Of a stretch of DNA of 52,077 bases, positions 24,994 through 33,272 are shown piece by piece (positions within the stretch are counted from its first letter, which is position 1; each line of letters begins with the position of its first letter). Below the pieces are notes generated by a model. The model was not told the origin of the DNA. It saw only the letters and a program-made list of their open reading frames with translations, and ran no database searches. Both the position numbers and the translations under genes were made by a program. Origin of the DNA: Rhizobacter sp. (GTDB taxonomy: Bacteria > Pseudomonadota > Gammaproteobacteria > Burkholderiales > Burkholderiaceae_C); NCBI GenBank assembly GCA_025350965.1, contig JANXWV010000018.1, positions 1-52,077 of the forward strand. The letters are read 5' to 3'.

Positions 24994-25862
24994 TGTCGCC
25001 CGCCGTGCTGGCCCCAGTGGCGGCGCCCGTCGGTGCCCCGGCTCAGGCGATGCTGGGAATCGGCGAGGTCCGCCACACCCGGCTGCGCCCGGCACGCAAC
25101 CAGTTCACCTACCCGACCTACTTCCTGATGTTGCCGATGCGCAGGCTCCGCGCGGCGCCCTCCGCCACGCTCAAGCGCAACCGCTTCGGTCTGATCAGCT
25201 TCTTCGACCGCGACCACGGTGACGGCGGCGCCGACAGCCTGGCCTGGCTCGACGGATTGCTCGCACGCGAAGGCATTGCCGACGCCAGCGGCGAGGCCTG
25301 GTTGCACTGTTACCCGCGGGTGCTCGGCTTCACCTTCAAGCCAGTGAGCTTCTGGTATTGCCACCGCACCGATGGCTCGTTGGCGGCGGTGGTGGTCGAG
25401 GTGAACAACACCTTCGGCGAGCGCCACTGCTACCTGCTCAGTGGCAACGAGCTGGCATTCGGCCGCGAGCTGCGCGCCACCAAGGTGTTCCACGTGTCGC
25501 CGTTCTGCGCCGTGGCCGGCAGCTACCGCTTCCGGTTCATGCGCACCGGCGCATATCCAGCAGCACGTCCCGCAGCGCATCCCGAGCCGCATCCACCCGC
25601 GCACCCCGTGCGTAAGGTCATCGACAGAACGGTCGCGCGCATCGACCACCATGACGATCAAGGCGTGCTGATCCAGACCAGCGTGTCGGGCTTGCTCAGG
25701 CCGATGACACCGGCTCGGGTTCGCGCGGCCTTCTTCGGCATGCCGTTGATGACGCTGGGCGTGATCCTGCGCATCCACTGGCAGGCGCTCAAGCTCGCTT
25801 GGAAGCGCGTGCCGTTCTTTGCCAAGCCGGCGCCGCCTGCGACTTTCGTGACCCGGCGCTGA
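24993..25862 (+). CDS. DUF1365 family protein
   Basis: 289 residues; family of unknown biochemical role found with COG2907 flavoproteins and CFA-synthase homologues. Hallmarks are GEVRHTRLRPARNQFTYPTYF, the block WLHCYPRVLGFTFKPVSFWYC and EVNNTFGERHCYLL, and the C-terminal hydrophobic AAFFGMPLMTLGVILRIHWQALKL. A His/Pro/Ala-rich insertion of about 20 residues (around PAARPAAHPEPHPPAHP) interrupts the usual sequence after FRFMRTG, apparently a species-specific loop. The ATG shares its A with the upstream stop. Confidence 0.9.
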   Translation: MSPAVLAPVAAPVGAPAQAMLGIGEVRHTRLRPARNQFTYPTYFLMLPMRRLRAAPSATLKRNRFGLISFFDRDHGDGGADSLAWLDGLLAREGIADASGEAWLHCYPRVLGFTFKPVSFWYCHRTDGSLAAVVVEVNNTFGERHCYLLSGNELAFGRELRATKVFHVSPFCAVAGSYRFRFMRTGAYPAARPAAHPEPHPPAHPVRKVIDRTVARIDHHDDQGVLIQTSVSGLLRPMTPARVRAAFFGMPLMTLGVILRIHWQALKLAWKRVPFFAKPAPPATFVTRR

Positions 25863-25896
25863 ATTGCCCTGAACCGCCCTGAACCTTCCGACCACC

Positions 25897-27132
25897 ATGC
25901 CCATCAGCAGCACCACCCTGATCCCGCCGCATGTTGCCGCCTCGGCCCCGGCCGCCGCGCGTGCGGTGTTTCGTCTGCTCAAGGGCATCAAGCACGGCAC
26001 GCTCGACGTGCAGTTGCCCGATGGCACCATGATTCACTTCGGCGCGGCCGCCAGCGGTGCCGACGGCACCGAGCTTCGCGCCGCGCTGCGCATGCACGAC
26101 TGGAGCGTGTGCGCTGCCGCGCTCAAGTCGGGCGACATCGGCTTCGCCGAATCGTTCATCGCCGGCCAGTGGAGCACGCCCGACCTGACCGCGTTGCTCA
26201 CCCTGTTCATCGCCAACCGCGACGAAGTCGAGTCGATGATCTACGGCACGTGGTGGGGCTCGCTCCTGTACCGCACCAAGCACCTGTTCAACCGGAACTC
26301 GCGCAGCGGCAGCAAGAAGAACATCCACGCCCACTACGACCTCGGCAACGAGTTCTACCGCCTGTGGCTCGACCCGACCATGAACTACAGCAGCGCGTGG
26401 TTCGAGGGCGAGCCCGGCATGAGCCTGGTCGATGCGCAGTGGGCCAAGGTGCGGCGTGCGCTTGCCGAGTGCGGCGTGCAGCCCGGCGACCGCGTGCTCG
26501 AAATCGGCTGCGGCTGGGGGGCGCTCGCCGAATGCGCGGCGCGCGACTTCGGCGCCAGCGTGACCGGCGTGACGCTGTCGCGCGAACAACTCGCATGGGG
26601 CCAGCAGCGCCTGGCGGACGCCGGCCTGGCCGGCGAGCTGCGCTTCCAGGACTACCGCGACATTGCCGACGGCCCGTTCGACGCGGTTGCGTCCATCGAG
26701 ATGTTCGAAGCGGTGGGCCGCGCCTATTGGCCAAGCTACTTCGAGACCTTGAAGGCGCAACTCAAGCCCGGTGGCAAGGCCTGCGTCCAGAGCATCACGA
26801 TCCGTGACGACCTGTTCGAGCGTTACGTGAAGTCGACCGACTTCATCCAGCAATACATTTTCCCCGGCGGCCTGTTGCCGAGCCCAAGTGCCTTCCGCGA
26901 GGCTGCTGCGAAGGCCGGCCTGAAGGTGGTCAACGAACTCGACTTCGGGCTCGACTATGCCGAGACGCTGCGGCGCTGGCGCGAGCGCTTCCTGGCCGCC
27001 GATGGCGCGGTGCGCAAGCTCGGCTTCGACACGCGCTTCATGCGCATCTGGGAGTTCTACCTCGGCTATTGCGAGGCCGCTTTCGCGACCCGCAACACGA
27101 GCGTCATGCAGTTCACGTTGCAGCGCGCATGA
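25897..27132 (+). CDS. CFA-synthase homologue (SAM-dependent acyl-chain methyltransferase) with altered bicarbonate site
   Basis: SAM-dependent methyltransferase of 411 residues acting on unsaturated phospholipid acyl chains. The SAM motif is VLEIGCGWGALAE (residues 200-212); HAHYDLGNEFY and QDYRDI are family blocks. Compared with E. coli Cfa by eye, E271 (Glu239), Y354 (Tyr317) and C392 (Cys354) are kept. However, the bicarbonate ligand Cys139 is Ser166 (MNYSSAW) and His266 is Gln298 (CVQSIT). Those residues bind the base needed for ring closure, so this is more likely a methyl- or methylene-forming enzyme than a cyclopropane synthase (inference). Its stop overlaps the next start. Confidence 0.92.
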   Translation: MPISSTTLIPPHVAASAPAAARAVFRLLKGIKHGTLDVQLPDGTMIHFGAAASGADGTELRAALRMHDWSVCAAALKSGDIGFAESFIAGQWSTPDLTALLTLFIANRDEVESMIYGTWWGSLLYRTKHLFNRNSRSGSKKNIHAHYDLGNEFYRLWLDPTMNYSSAWFEGEPGMSLVDAQWAKVRRALAECGVQPGDRVLEIGCGWGALAECAARDFGASVTGVTLSREQLAWGQQRLADAGLAGELRFQDYRDIADGPFDAVASIEMFEAVGRAYWPSYFETLKAQLKPGGKACVQSITIRDDLFERYVKSTDFIQQYIFPGGLLPSPSAFREAAAKAGLKVVNELDFGLDYAETLRRWRERFLAADGAVRKLGFDTRFMRIWEFYLGYCEAAFATRNTSVMQFTLQRA

Positions 27133-27740
27133 ACACCACCTTCGGCTCTCGCCCAGCCTGTGGCGTGTCGCGCCGCACCGCGATGGCGGCGTCGGCAGTG
27201 CTGACGGCCGGCGCGCTGTGGCCGGCGTGCGCACCGGCACAGGCCGGGCCGACACGGCCGGCACCGCCGGAAGTGGGCGCCGAGCTGCCCGGCGCGCGCC
27301 TGCTCGGCCAGGGCCGCCTCACATTCCTGAGCTTCTCGGTCTACCGCGCGCGGCTGTGGGTGGGCGACGGGTTCGAGCCGGCCAAGTTCGAGCGCCACCC
27401 GTTGGCGCTGGAGCTGATCTACGAACGCAGCCTGCCGGGCAAGTTGATCGCCGAGCGCAGCCTCGACGAGATGAAGCGCGCCGGCACCGTCGACGCTGTG
27501 CAGGGCGCGCGCTGGCTGTCGTTGATGACCGAACTGTTCCCCGATGTGCGTGAGGGCGACCGCTTGACCGGCGTGCAGCGCCCCGGCCAGTCGGTCGCGT
27601 TCTTCGTCAACGGGCGTGCCGCTGGCGAGCTGCGCGACGCCGACTTCGCCCGGCGCTTCTTCAGCATCTGGCTCGCGCCGAGCAGCTCGGCGCCGCGCTT
27701 GCGGGAGCAGTTGCTCGGCAGCGCGCCCGCCGGTGCTTGA
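27129..27740 (+). CDS. Chalcone-isomerase-like exported protein
   Basis: 203 residues. An N-terminal RRTAMAASAVLTAGALWPACAPAQA indicates export (RR present, so Tat is possible but Sec is equally likely). The remainder matches the bacterial chalcone-isomerase-like domain: LLGQGRLTFLSFSVYRARLWVGDGF, ALELIYERSLPGKLIAERSLDEM and FFVNGRAAGELRDADFARRFFSIWL. Bacterial members are not known to act on flavonoids; fatty-acid binding is a reasonable guess from the fold family. It is inside the lipid operon, overlapping the CFA-homologue stop by 4 bases. Confidence 0.85.
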   Translation: MNTTFGSRPACGVSRRTAMAASAVLTAGALWPACAPAQAGPTRPAPPEVGAELPGARLLGQGRLTFLSFSVYRARLWVGDGFEPAKFERHPLALELIYERSLPGKLIAERSLDEMKRAGTVDAVQGARWLSLMTELFPDVREGDRLTGVQRPGQSVAFFVNGRAAGELRDADFARRFFSIWLAPSSSAPRLREQLLGSAPAGA

Positions 27741-27807
27741 GCGGCGCCCGCGCCGCCTCGAACAACCTGCCTTGCATGACCTGCCCGTGCCGCGTTCGCT
27801 GCATTCG

Positions 27808-29124
27808 ATGAGCGCCACCGCGCCCGCCGCCCCCGACGTGCTGCGCCCCGCCGAGCCGATGGCGGCAGGGCGTGCCGGCGCCACCTACGGCGCGCTCGGC
27901 TTGCCACTGGCGTTCGTCGCCCTGCCGCTGTACGTGGTGTTGCCCAACCACTACGCCAGCGCGTTCGGCGTGCCGCTCGCGTTGTTGGGTGCTGTGCTGT
28001 TGGCGGCCAGACTTCTCGACGCGGTCGCCGACCCGCTGATCGGCCGCTGGGCCGACCGGCTCTTCACCCGCTCGGCGCACGCTGCGTGGCGCGTCGCGGC
28101 GGCGGCGGCGGTCGTGCTTGCGGCCGGCTTCACTGCGCTGTTCTTCCCGCCGGTGCAGGGCACCGCTGCGCTGCTGGCCTGGTGCGCCGCGCTGCTGGCG
28201 GTCACCTACCTCAGCTACAGCATCGTCACCGTCATCCACCAGGCCTGGGGGGCGCGGCTCGGGGGCGACGAGGGGCAACGTGCCCGCGTCGTCGCGTGGC
28301 GCGAAGGGCTGGCGCTTGTCGGCGTGCTCGTGGCGAGCGTGCTGCCGTCGGTGGCGGGCCTCGCGGCCAGTGCGGCGGTGTTCGCCGTGGCGCTGGCGGT
28401 GGGGATGGCGCTGCTGCTGCGCGCCCCGCGGCCGGCGCCCGTTGCCGCACCCGCATCTGCATCTGCATCCGGCGGCGGCGCATCGACACCGGTCGGCCTG
28501 CCGCTCGCCAACCCTGCGTTTCGCAAGCTGCTGGCGATCTACCTCGCCAACGGCATCGCCAGCGCCGTGCCGGCCACGCTGGTGCTCTTCTTCATCCGCG
28601 ATCGGCTGCAGGCGCCGCAGTTCGAGCCGCTGTTCCTGGCGGCGTATTTTGCGGCCGGTGCCGGCTCGATCCCGCTGTGGGTGCGCGCGGTGTCGCGCTT
28701 CGGCCTGGCGCGCACCTGGTTGGCCGGCATGTTGCTGGCCGTCGTGGTGTTCATGTGGGCGGCGCTGCTCGGTGCGGGCGATGTGGCCGCGTTCGCCGCC
28801 GTGTGCGTGGCCAGCGGGGTGGCGCTCGGCGCCGACCTCGCATTGCCCGGCGCGCTGCTCACCGGCGTCATTCAGCGGGCCGGTCACAGCGGCCACGCCG
28901 AGGGCGCCTACCTGGGCTGGTGGAACTTCGCCACCAAGCTGAACCTGGCGCTCGCCGCAGGCGTGTCGCTGCCTGCGCTGCAGGCTTTCGGCTACGCGCC
29001 GGGCAGCCGCGACCCGCAGGCCCTGTCCGCCCTCACGCTCGCGTACTGCGCGTTGCCCTGCGTGCTCAAGCTCGCGGCCAGCGGCCTGCTCTACACCCGA
29101 TGGATTCGAACCGCTGAAAGCTGA
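27808..29124 (+). CDS. MFS/GPH-type transporter of the lipid-modification operon
   Basis: Twelve-helix major-facilitator protein of the glycoside-pentoside-hexuronide type, about 438 residues. LLDAVADPLIGRWADR after the second helix is the GPH signature. A Pro/Ala/Ser/Gly loop (APVAAPASASASGGGAS) separates the two six-helix halves, and GYLGWW-like AYLGWWNFATKLNLALAAG is near the end. The Rhodobacter counterpart cluster also has a GPH-type transporter; the cargo is unknown. I chose ATG 27808; GTG 27733, overlapping the previous stop, would add 25 residues. Neither has a clear ribosome site. Confidence 0.87.
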   Translation: MSATAPAAPDVLRPAEPMAAGRAGATYGALGLPLAFVALPLYVVLPNHYASAFGVPLALLGAVLLAARLLDAVADPLIGRWADRLFTRSAHAAWRVAAAAAVVLAAGFTALFFPPVQGTAALLAWCAALLAVTYLSYSIVTVIHQAWGARLGGDEGQRARVVAWREGLALVGVLVASVLPSVAGLAASAAVFAVALAVGMALLLRAPRPAPVAAPASASASGGGASTPVGLPLANPAFRKLLAIYLANGIASAVPATLVLFFIRDRLQAPQFEPLFLAAYFAAGAGSIPLWVRAVSRFGLARTWLAGMLLAVVVFMWAALLGAGDVAAFAAVCVASGVALGADLALPGALLTGVIQRAGHSGHAEGAYLGWWNFATKLNLALAAGVSLPALQAFGYAPGSRDPQALSALTLAYCALPCVLKLAASGLLYTRWIRTAES

Positions 29125-29126
29125 GC

Positions 29127-29708
29127 ATGCAACGACGACTTCTCATCACCGGCGCCGCGCTGGCCACACTCGCAACGGCCCTGCTGTGTGGCTGCGCCGC
29201 GCCGCCCGTGCCGGCCGACTACGAGGCCCAGAAGCCGGTGTTCGACCTCAAGGCCTACTTCAACGGCGATGTCACCGCGCACGGCATCTTCACCGACCGC
29301 GCCGGCAAGGTGGCGCGCCGCTTCACGGTGCTGATGAAGTGCAGCTGGGTCGGTGACGACGGCGTGCTCGACGAAGACTTCACCTACAGCGACGGCAAGA
29401 AGGAGCGCCGCGTGTGGCGCCTCAAGAAGCTCAGTGGCACGGGCGGGAACAGTGGCGGCGTGACCCGCTACACCGGCACCGCCGACGACGTGGTCGGCAC
29501 CGCCACGGGCGAGGCGGCAGGCAACGCGTTCCGCTGGAACTACACGCTGCGCCTGCCGGTGGACGGCTCGGTCTACGAGGTCCAGTTCGACGACTGGATG
29601 TACCTGATGAACGAGCGCGTGATGATCAACAAGGCCGTGATGAGCAAGTTCGGCGTGCGTCTGGGCGAGGTGACGCTCGCGTTCGAAAAGCCCGCTGGCA
29701 AGCCTTGA
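29127..29708 (+). CDS. DUF3833 lipoprotein
   Basis: 193 residues. A lipoprotein signal ends in LLCGC (Cys at residue 23). Family features are FDLKAYFNGDVTAHGIFTDRAGKVARRF, LDEDFTYSDGKKERRVWRL and YLMNERVMINKAVMSKFGVRLGEVTLAF; the fold is probably lipocalin-like. It starts 2 bases after the transporter stop and is followed by an SDR gene after 13 bases. DUF3833 proteins recur in clusters with CFA-synthase homologues. A lipid carrier or chaperone in the envelope is the natural guess. Confidence 0.9.
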   Translation: MQRRLLITGAALATLATALLCGCAAPPVPADYEAQKPVFDLKAYFNGDVTAHGIFTDRAGKVARRFTVLMKCSWVGDDGVLDEDFTYSDGKKERRVWRLKKLSGTGGNSGGVTRYTGTADDVVGTATGEAAGNAFRWNYTLRLPVDGSVYEVQFDDWMYLMNERVMINKAVMSKFGVRLGEVTLAFEKPAGKP

Positions 29709-29721
29709 GACGCACCCCACC

Positions 29722-30495
29722 ATGGCACTGAACCCCCGTATCACCGACTGGACTGGCCGCTGCGTCTGGCTCGTCGGCGCTTCCAGCGGCATCGGCAAGG
29801 CCACCGCCGAGTTGCTGTACGCACGTGGCGCGCACGTGGTGGTCTCGGCACGCAACGCCGCCGCCGTCGAGGCCTTCGAGAAGGCCCACGAGGGCAGCCT
29901 GGCCATTGCGCTCGACGCGACCGACCGCGAGGCCATGGCGCGCGCGGCCGAGCGCATCCAGGCGTGCTTCGGGCGGCTCGACATGGCGGTCTATTGCGCC
30001 GGGCACTACAAGGCCATGCGCGCCACCGCGTTCGACCTGGACGAGGCGCTGCAGCACGACCGCGTCAACTACGTCGGGGCGCTGCACATGCTCGATGCCG
30101 TGCTGCCGGTGCTGCTGAAACAGAAGGCCGGCCACATCAGCGTGGTGTCCAGCGTGGCGGGCTATCGCGGGCTGCCGAATTCGCTGGCCTACGGGCCGAC
30201 GAAGGCCGCACTGATCAACCTGGCGCAGACGCTCTACCTCGACCTGGCGGCGCAGAACATCGGTGTTTCGGTGATCAACCCTGGCTTCGTGAAGACGCCG
30301 CTCACGTCGACCAACGAATTCAGCATGCCGGCGCTCATTACGCCGGAGGAAGCGGCGCAGGAAATCCTAGCGGGTTGGGCGGCCGGCAGCTTCGAGATCC
30401 ACTTCCCGAAGCGATTCACGCTGTGGATGAAAGCGCTGCAGCACCTGGGCGACGGCCTGTACTTCAAAGCCATTCACAAGGCCACCGGCCTGTGA
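29722..30495 (+). CDS. Short-chain dehydrogenase/reductase
   Basis: NAD(P)-dependent oxidoreductase of 257 residues. The cofactor motif GASSGIG is at residues 19-25, YCAGHY replaces the usual NNAG at about 91-96, and the catalytic set is N116, S143/S144, Y157 and K161 (AYGPTKAAL). The C-terminus carries an extra conserved tail, EIHFPKRFTLWMKALQHLGDGLYF. The SDR is part of the lipid-modification operon and its stop overlaps the next start. Substrate unknown; an acyl-chain carbonyl or hydroxyl is plausible. Confidence 0.92.
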   Translation: MALNPRITDWTGRCVWLVGASSGIGKATAELLYARGAHVVVSARNAAAVEAFEKAHEGSLAIALDATDREAMARAAERIQACFGRLDMAVYCAGHYKAMRATAFDLDEALQHDRVNYVGALHMLDAVLPVLLKQKAGHISVVSSVAGYRGLPNSLAYGPTKAALINLAQTLYLDLAAQNIGVSVINPGFVKTPLTSTNEFSMPALITPEEAAQEILAGWAAGSFEIHFPKRFTLWMKALQHLGDGLYFKAIHKATGL

Positions 30496-30956
30496 TGACT
30501 GCGCCCGTCGCGCCGGGCAGGGCGCCGATTGCCGATGCGCGCATCGAGCGCATCGCGGCGCTGTTCGAGCGCCTGGCGCCGGCCGATGTGGCACAGCTGG
30601 GTGATTACTACGCCGCCGACGCGCGCTTCAAGGACCCGTTCAACGACGTGCGCGGCGTGCCTGATGTGCAGCGCATCTTCGCCTACATGTTCACCACGCT
30701 GAACGAGCCGCGCTTCGTGGTGCGCGCGGCCATCGCGGAGGGCAACCAATGCGTCCTGACCTGGGACTTCCTGTTCCGCTTCAAGCGCGGCAGCGCAGCG
30801 CTGCAGGCCGTGCACGGCGCCTCGCACCTGGTGCTCGATGCGCAGGGGCGCATCACCCTGCACCGCGACTACTGGGATGCAGCCGAAGAGTTGTACGAGA
30901 AGCTGCCGGTCGTGGGCGCGTTGATGCGCTGGCTGAAGAAGCGCGTGGCCGCCTGA
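30495..30956 (+). CDS. SnoaL/NTF2-like protein
   Basis: 153 residues with the cone-shaped NTF2/SnoaL fold pattern: ERIAALFERLAPADVAQLGDYYAADARFKDPFNDVRG, then CVLTWDFLFRF, ASHLVLDAQGRITLHRDYWDAAEELYEKLP. Acidic and aromatic residues in the pocket (D..F.DPF, HRDYWD) are typical. It is the last gene of the operon that starts at 23671, coupled to the SDR by TGATG. Members of this fold act as isomerases, cyclases or binding proteins; here the role is unassigned. It ends 3 bases from the convergent corA gene. Confidence 0.88.
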   Translation: MTAPVAPGRAPIADARIERIAALFERLAPADVAQLGDYYAADARFKDPFNDVRGVPDVQRIFAYMFTTLNEPRFVVRAAIAEGNQCVLTWDFLFRFKRGSAALQAVHGASHLVLDAQGRITLHRDYWDAAEELYEKLPVVGALMRWLKKRVAA

Positions 30957-30959
30957 AAC

Positions 30960-31919
30960 CTAAAGCCAACCCTTGCGCCTGAAGTACCAGAACGGCGCGA
31001 TCACGCTCGCCACCATCAAGCCGATGGCGTACGGGTAGCCCAGCGCCCAGTCGAGCTCCGGCATGCCCTTGAAGTTCATGCCGTAGATGCTCGCGATCAG
31101 TGTCGGCGGAAGCAAGGCCACGCTCGCCACCGAGAACAGCTTGATGATCTTGTTCTGGTTGATGTTGATGAAGCCGACCGTGGCGTTCATCAGGAAGTTG
31201 ATCTTGTCGAAGAGGAACGTGCTGTGGCTGTCGAGCGAGTCGATGTCGCGCAGGATCTGCCGCGCTTCCTCGAACTGCTCGGCATTGAGCATGCGGCTGC
31301 GCATCATGAAGCTGACCGCGCGGCGCGTGTCCATCACATTGCGGCGAATGCGGCCGTTCAGGTCTTCCTCGCGGGCGATGGCGTTCAGCGCCTCGCCGGC
31401 GGCCTGGTCGTTCACGTCGCGCTTGAGCACGCGGGCGCTCACCGCTTCGAGCGTGTCATAGACGCCTTCCAGCGCATCGGCGCTGTATTCGGCGTCGGCG
31501 TCATAGAGCTTGAGCAGCACGTCCTTCGCGTCTTCGATCAGCGCGGGAATGCGCCGCGCCCGCAGCCGCAGCAGGCGGAACACGGGCAGGTCTTCGCCGT
31601 GGATCGAGAACAGCACGTTCTTGAACAGGATGAACGCCACGCGCACGTTGCGCGGGGTCTCATCGTCGTCGATCAGGAAGTCGGAGCGAATGTGCAACTC
31701 GCCGTTGTCCTCTTCGTAGAACCGGGCCGACTCTTCGAGGTCGTCGTCGACCGCGTCAGCAGGAATCGTCACGCCGAAGTGGGCCGCGATCCAGCCTTTC
31801 TCTTCGCCGGTCGGCGCGTCGAGATCGACCCACACCGGCCGCACGTGGGCGAGCGCTTCGAGGCTTTCGATCTCTTCCTGGAAGAGCCGGCCATTGGCCA
31901 GCGTGAAGACATTGAGCAT
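30960..31919 (-). CDS. corA: Magnesium/cobalt transporter CorA
   Basis: Pentameric Mg2+/Co2+ channel of the inner membrane, 319 residues. The signature YGMNFKGMPEL sits between the two C-terminal membrane helices (IIKLFSVASVALLPPTLIASI and YAIGLMVASVIAPFWYF); the last residues RRKGWL are cytoplasmic and basic. The N-terminal part is the acidic regulatory funnel (DAVDDDLEESARFYEED). I start at ATG 31919 (MLNVFTL); the frame extends upstream to 32480 but that runs antisense through hpf. It is convergent with the SnoaL-like gene with only 3 bases between stops. Confidence 0.96.
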   Translation of the reverse strand: MLNVFTLANGRLFQEEIESLEALAHVRPVWVDLDAPTGEEKGWIAAHFGVTIPADAVDDDLEESARFYEEDNGELHIRSDFLIDDDETPRNVRVAFILFKNVLFSIHGEDLPVFRLLRLRARRIPALIEDAKDVLLKLYDADAEYSADALEGVYDTLEAVSARVLKRDVNDQAAGEALNAIAREEDLNGRIRRNVMDTRRAVSFMMRSRMLNAEQFEEARQILRDIDSLDSHSTFLFDKINFLMNATVGFININQNKIIKLFSVASVALLPPTLIASIYGMNFKGMPELDWALGYPYAIGLMVASVIAPFWYFRRKGWL

Positions 31920-32174
31920 GGGGTTCCAACGCTTGCCACCGGGGTGTCCGAATGTGTTGCCACAAGAGGCACAGCCTTGGATTATTGCATCCGCCCATGA
32001 GCCGCAAGCCGGCTCCGCTGGGCCCATTTGGCATCTTGTGTGTATCGGTTTCATGCGCTTGTCACACCGCAGGAAGCTAGGCACACTGAACCAAACAGGC
32101 CCTGCCCCCAACCCTCTGCGCGACCTGCACCACGCCCTCTTCCCGCCTCCCCCACCCCTGCGAAAGGAAGCTCC

Positions 32175-32516
32175 ATGAACTTGACGATCAGCGGCCACCA
32201 CCTCGACGTGACGCCGGCTCTCAGAGAGTACGTGCTCACAAAGCTGGATCGGGTTACACGCCACTTCGACCAAGTGGTCGATATCAACGTGCTGCTGTCG
32301 GTCGAGAAACTGAAGGAGAAAGAACGCCGACAAAAGGCCGAAGTCACACTCCATGTGAAGGGCAAGGACATCTTCGTCGAGCAAAGCAGCGAAGACCTCT
32401 ACGCCGCCATCGACCAACTGATGGACAAGCTCGACCGCCAGGTCTGCCGTCACAAGGACAAGGTTCAGGACCACCACCACGCATCACCGAAGCGCATAGA
32501 TTCCGCACCTGTCTGA
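32175..32516 (+). CDS. hpf: Ribosome hibernation promoting factor (short form)
   Basis: Binds the 30S subunit and drives 70S dimer formation or stabilisation in stationary phase. 113 residues, the short HPF form lacking the dimerising C-terminal domain. Features are [23 protein letters not shown] and ADVTLHVKG-like [36 protein letters not shown] strong ribosome site (AAAGGAAG) precedes ATG 32175. In many proteobacteria hpf follows rpoN; here the divergent corA gene is upstream and ptsN-hprK downstream. A terminator follows at 32539. Confidence 0.95.
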   Translation: MNLTISGHHLDVTPALREYVLTKLDRVTRHFDQVVDINVLLSVEKLKEKERRQKAEVTLHVKGKDIFVEQSSEDLYAAIDQLMDKLDRQVCRHKDKVQDHHHASPKRIDSAPV

Positions 32517-32538
32517 AGGGCATTCCCCCGACCGACAA

Positions 32539-32559
32539 GCGGCCTGCGGGCCGCTTTTT
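32539..32559 (+). terminator. Rho-independent terminator after hpf
   Basis: A GCGGCC/GGCCGC stem with TGCG loop (32539-32554) is followed by five T residues (32555-32559). AA before the stem can pair with the first Ts. It lies 22 bases after the hpf stop and would separate hpf from ptsN. Confidence 0.85.
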
Positions 32560-32612
32560 GCATCTGGACCGGTGCCCGCGCGGTGCCCCCGTGACCGAGG
32601 GGCGAAACAGCG

Positions 32613-32641
32613 TTGTTGCAATGCAGCACCGCATGCACAAT
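32613..32641 (+). promoter_or_regulatory. Candidate promoter for ptsN-hprK
   Basis: TTGTTG (32613-32618) and CACAAT (32636-32641) with a 17-base spacer lie between the hpf terminator and ptsN. Because the terminator would cut read-through, ptsN needs its own promoter. The match is moderate and the leader would be over 100 bases. Confidence 0.35.
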
Positions 32642-32758
32642 CTGACCTCGCGACGTCACCGGGTCTGCCCGGAAACCGGCTTGCGTTCCATAATGTTCGA
32701 CCGTGTGGCGCCTGCTGAAACGCCGCCACTGCCTGCAACCTCAAGGCCCGCGCCACCG

Positions 32759-33229
32759 ATGAACCGCCTCGCTGCCATCCTGCCCGCCAGCAACGTGCTG
32801 GTCGATGTAGACGCCACCAGCAAGAAGCGCGCTTTCGAGCACGCCGGCCTGGTGTTCGAGAACCAGCATGCGATCGCGCGTGCCACCGTCACCGACAACC
32901 TGTTCGCCCGAGAACGCTTGGGCTCCACCGGTCTGGGGCACGGCGTCGCCATACCGCACGGCCGCATCAAAGGCCTGAAGAACCCACTGGCGGCGGTGCT
33001 GCGCGTGCAGCAACCCATTCCCTTCGATGCCCCGGACGACGAGCCCGTGGGCCTGCTGATCTTCCTGCTGGTGCCCGAAGCCGCCACCCAGCGCCACCTC
33101 GAAATCTTGTCCGAGATTGCCGAGATGCTGTCGGACCGCGAACTGCGCGAGCGCCTGAAGACCGAAGGCGACGCGGCCACCGTGCACCGACTCATCGCCA
33201 GTTGGGAACCGCTGAAGTCGGTGGCCTAG
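32759..33229 (+). CDS. ptsN: Nitrogen-PTS enzyme IIA (EIIA-Ntr)
   Basis: Phosphoacceptor of the nitrogen phosphotransferase system, 156 residues. The active-site His is in [13 protein letters not shown] (about residue 66), and the family block [10 protein letters not shown] precedes it. The C-terminal helix carries [22 protein letters not shown] start at ATG 32759 (MNRLAAILP); upstream in-frame sequence is not conserved. hprK begins 43 bases downstream, matching the known ptsN-hprK neighbourhood of betaproteobacteria, where the Ntr-PTS is probably controlled by HPr phosphorylation. Confidence 0.95.
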   Translation: MNRLAAILPASNVLVDVDATSKKRAFEHAGLVFENQHAIARATVTDNLFARERLGSTGLGHGVAIPHGRIKGLKNPLAAVLRVQQPIPFDAPDDEPVGLLIFLLVPEAATQRHLEILSEIAEMLSDRELRERLKTEGDAATVHRLIASWEPLKSVA

Positions 33230-33272
33230 TGCAGCGCACAACGGTGGCACGGTTGCCCGCCCTGGGGGCTCC

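Noticed and set aside
32023..32045. Possible sigma-54 promoter (TGGCAT...) upstream of hpf
   Set aside because: The -12 GC element is absent at the required distance (GT instead of GC).
31920..32480. In-frame N-terminal extension of CorA through hpf with a CxxC-like stretch
   Set aside because: It overlaps hpf and its leader in antisense; CorA is full length from ATG 31919.
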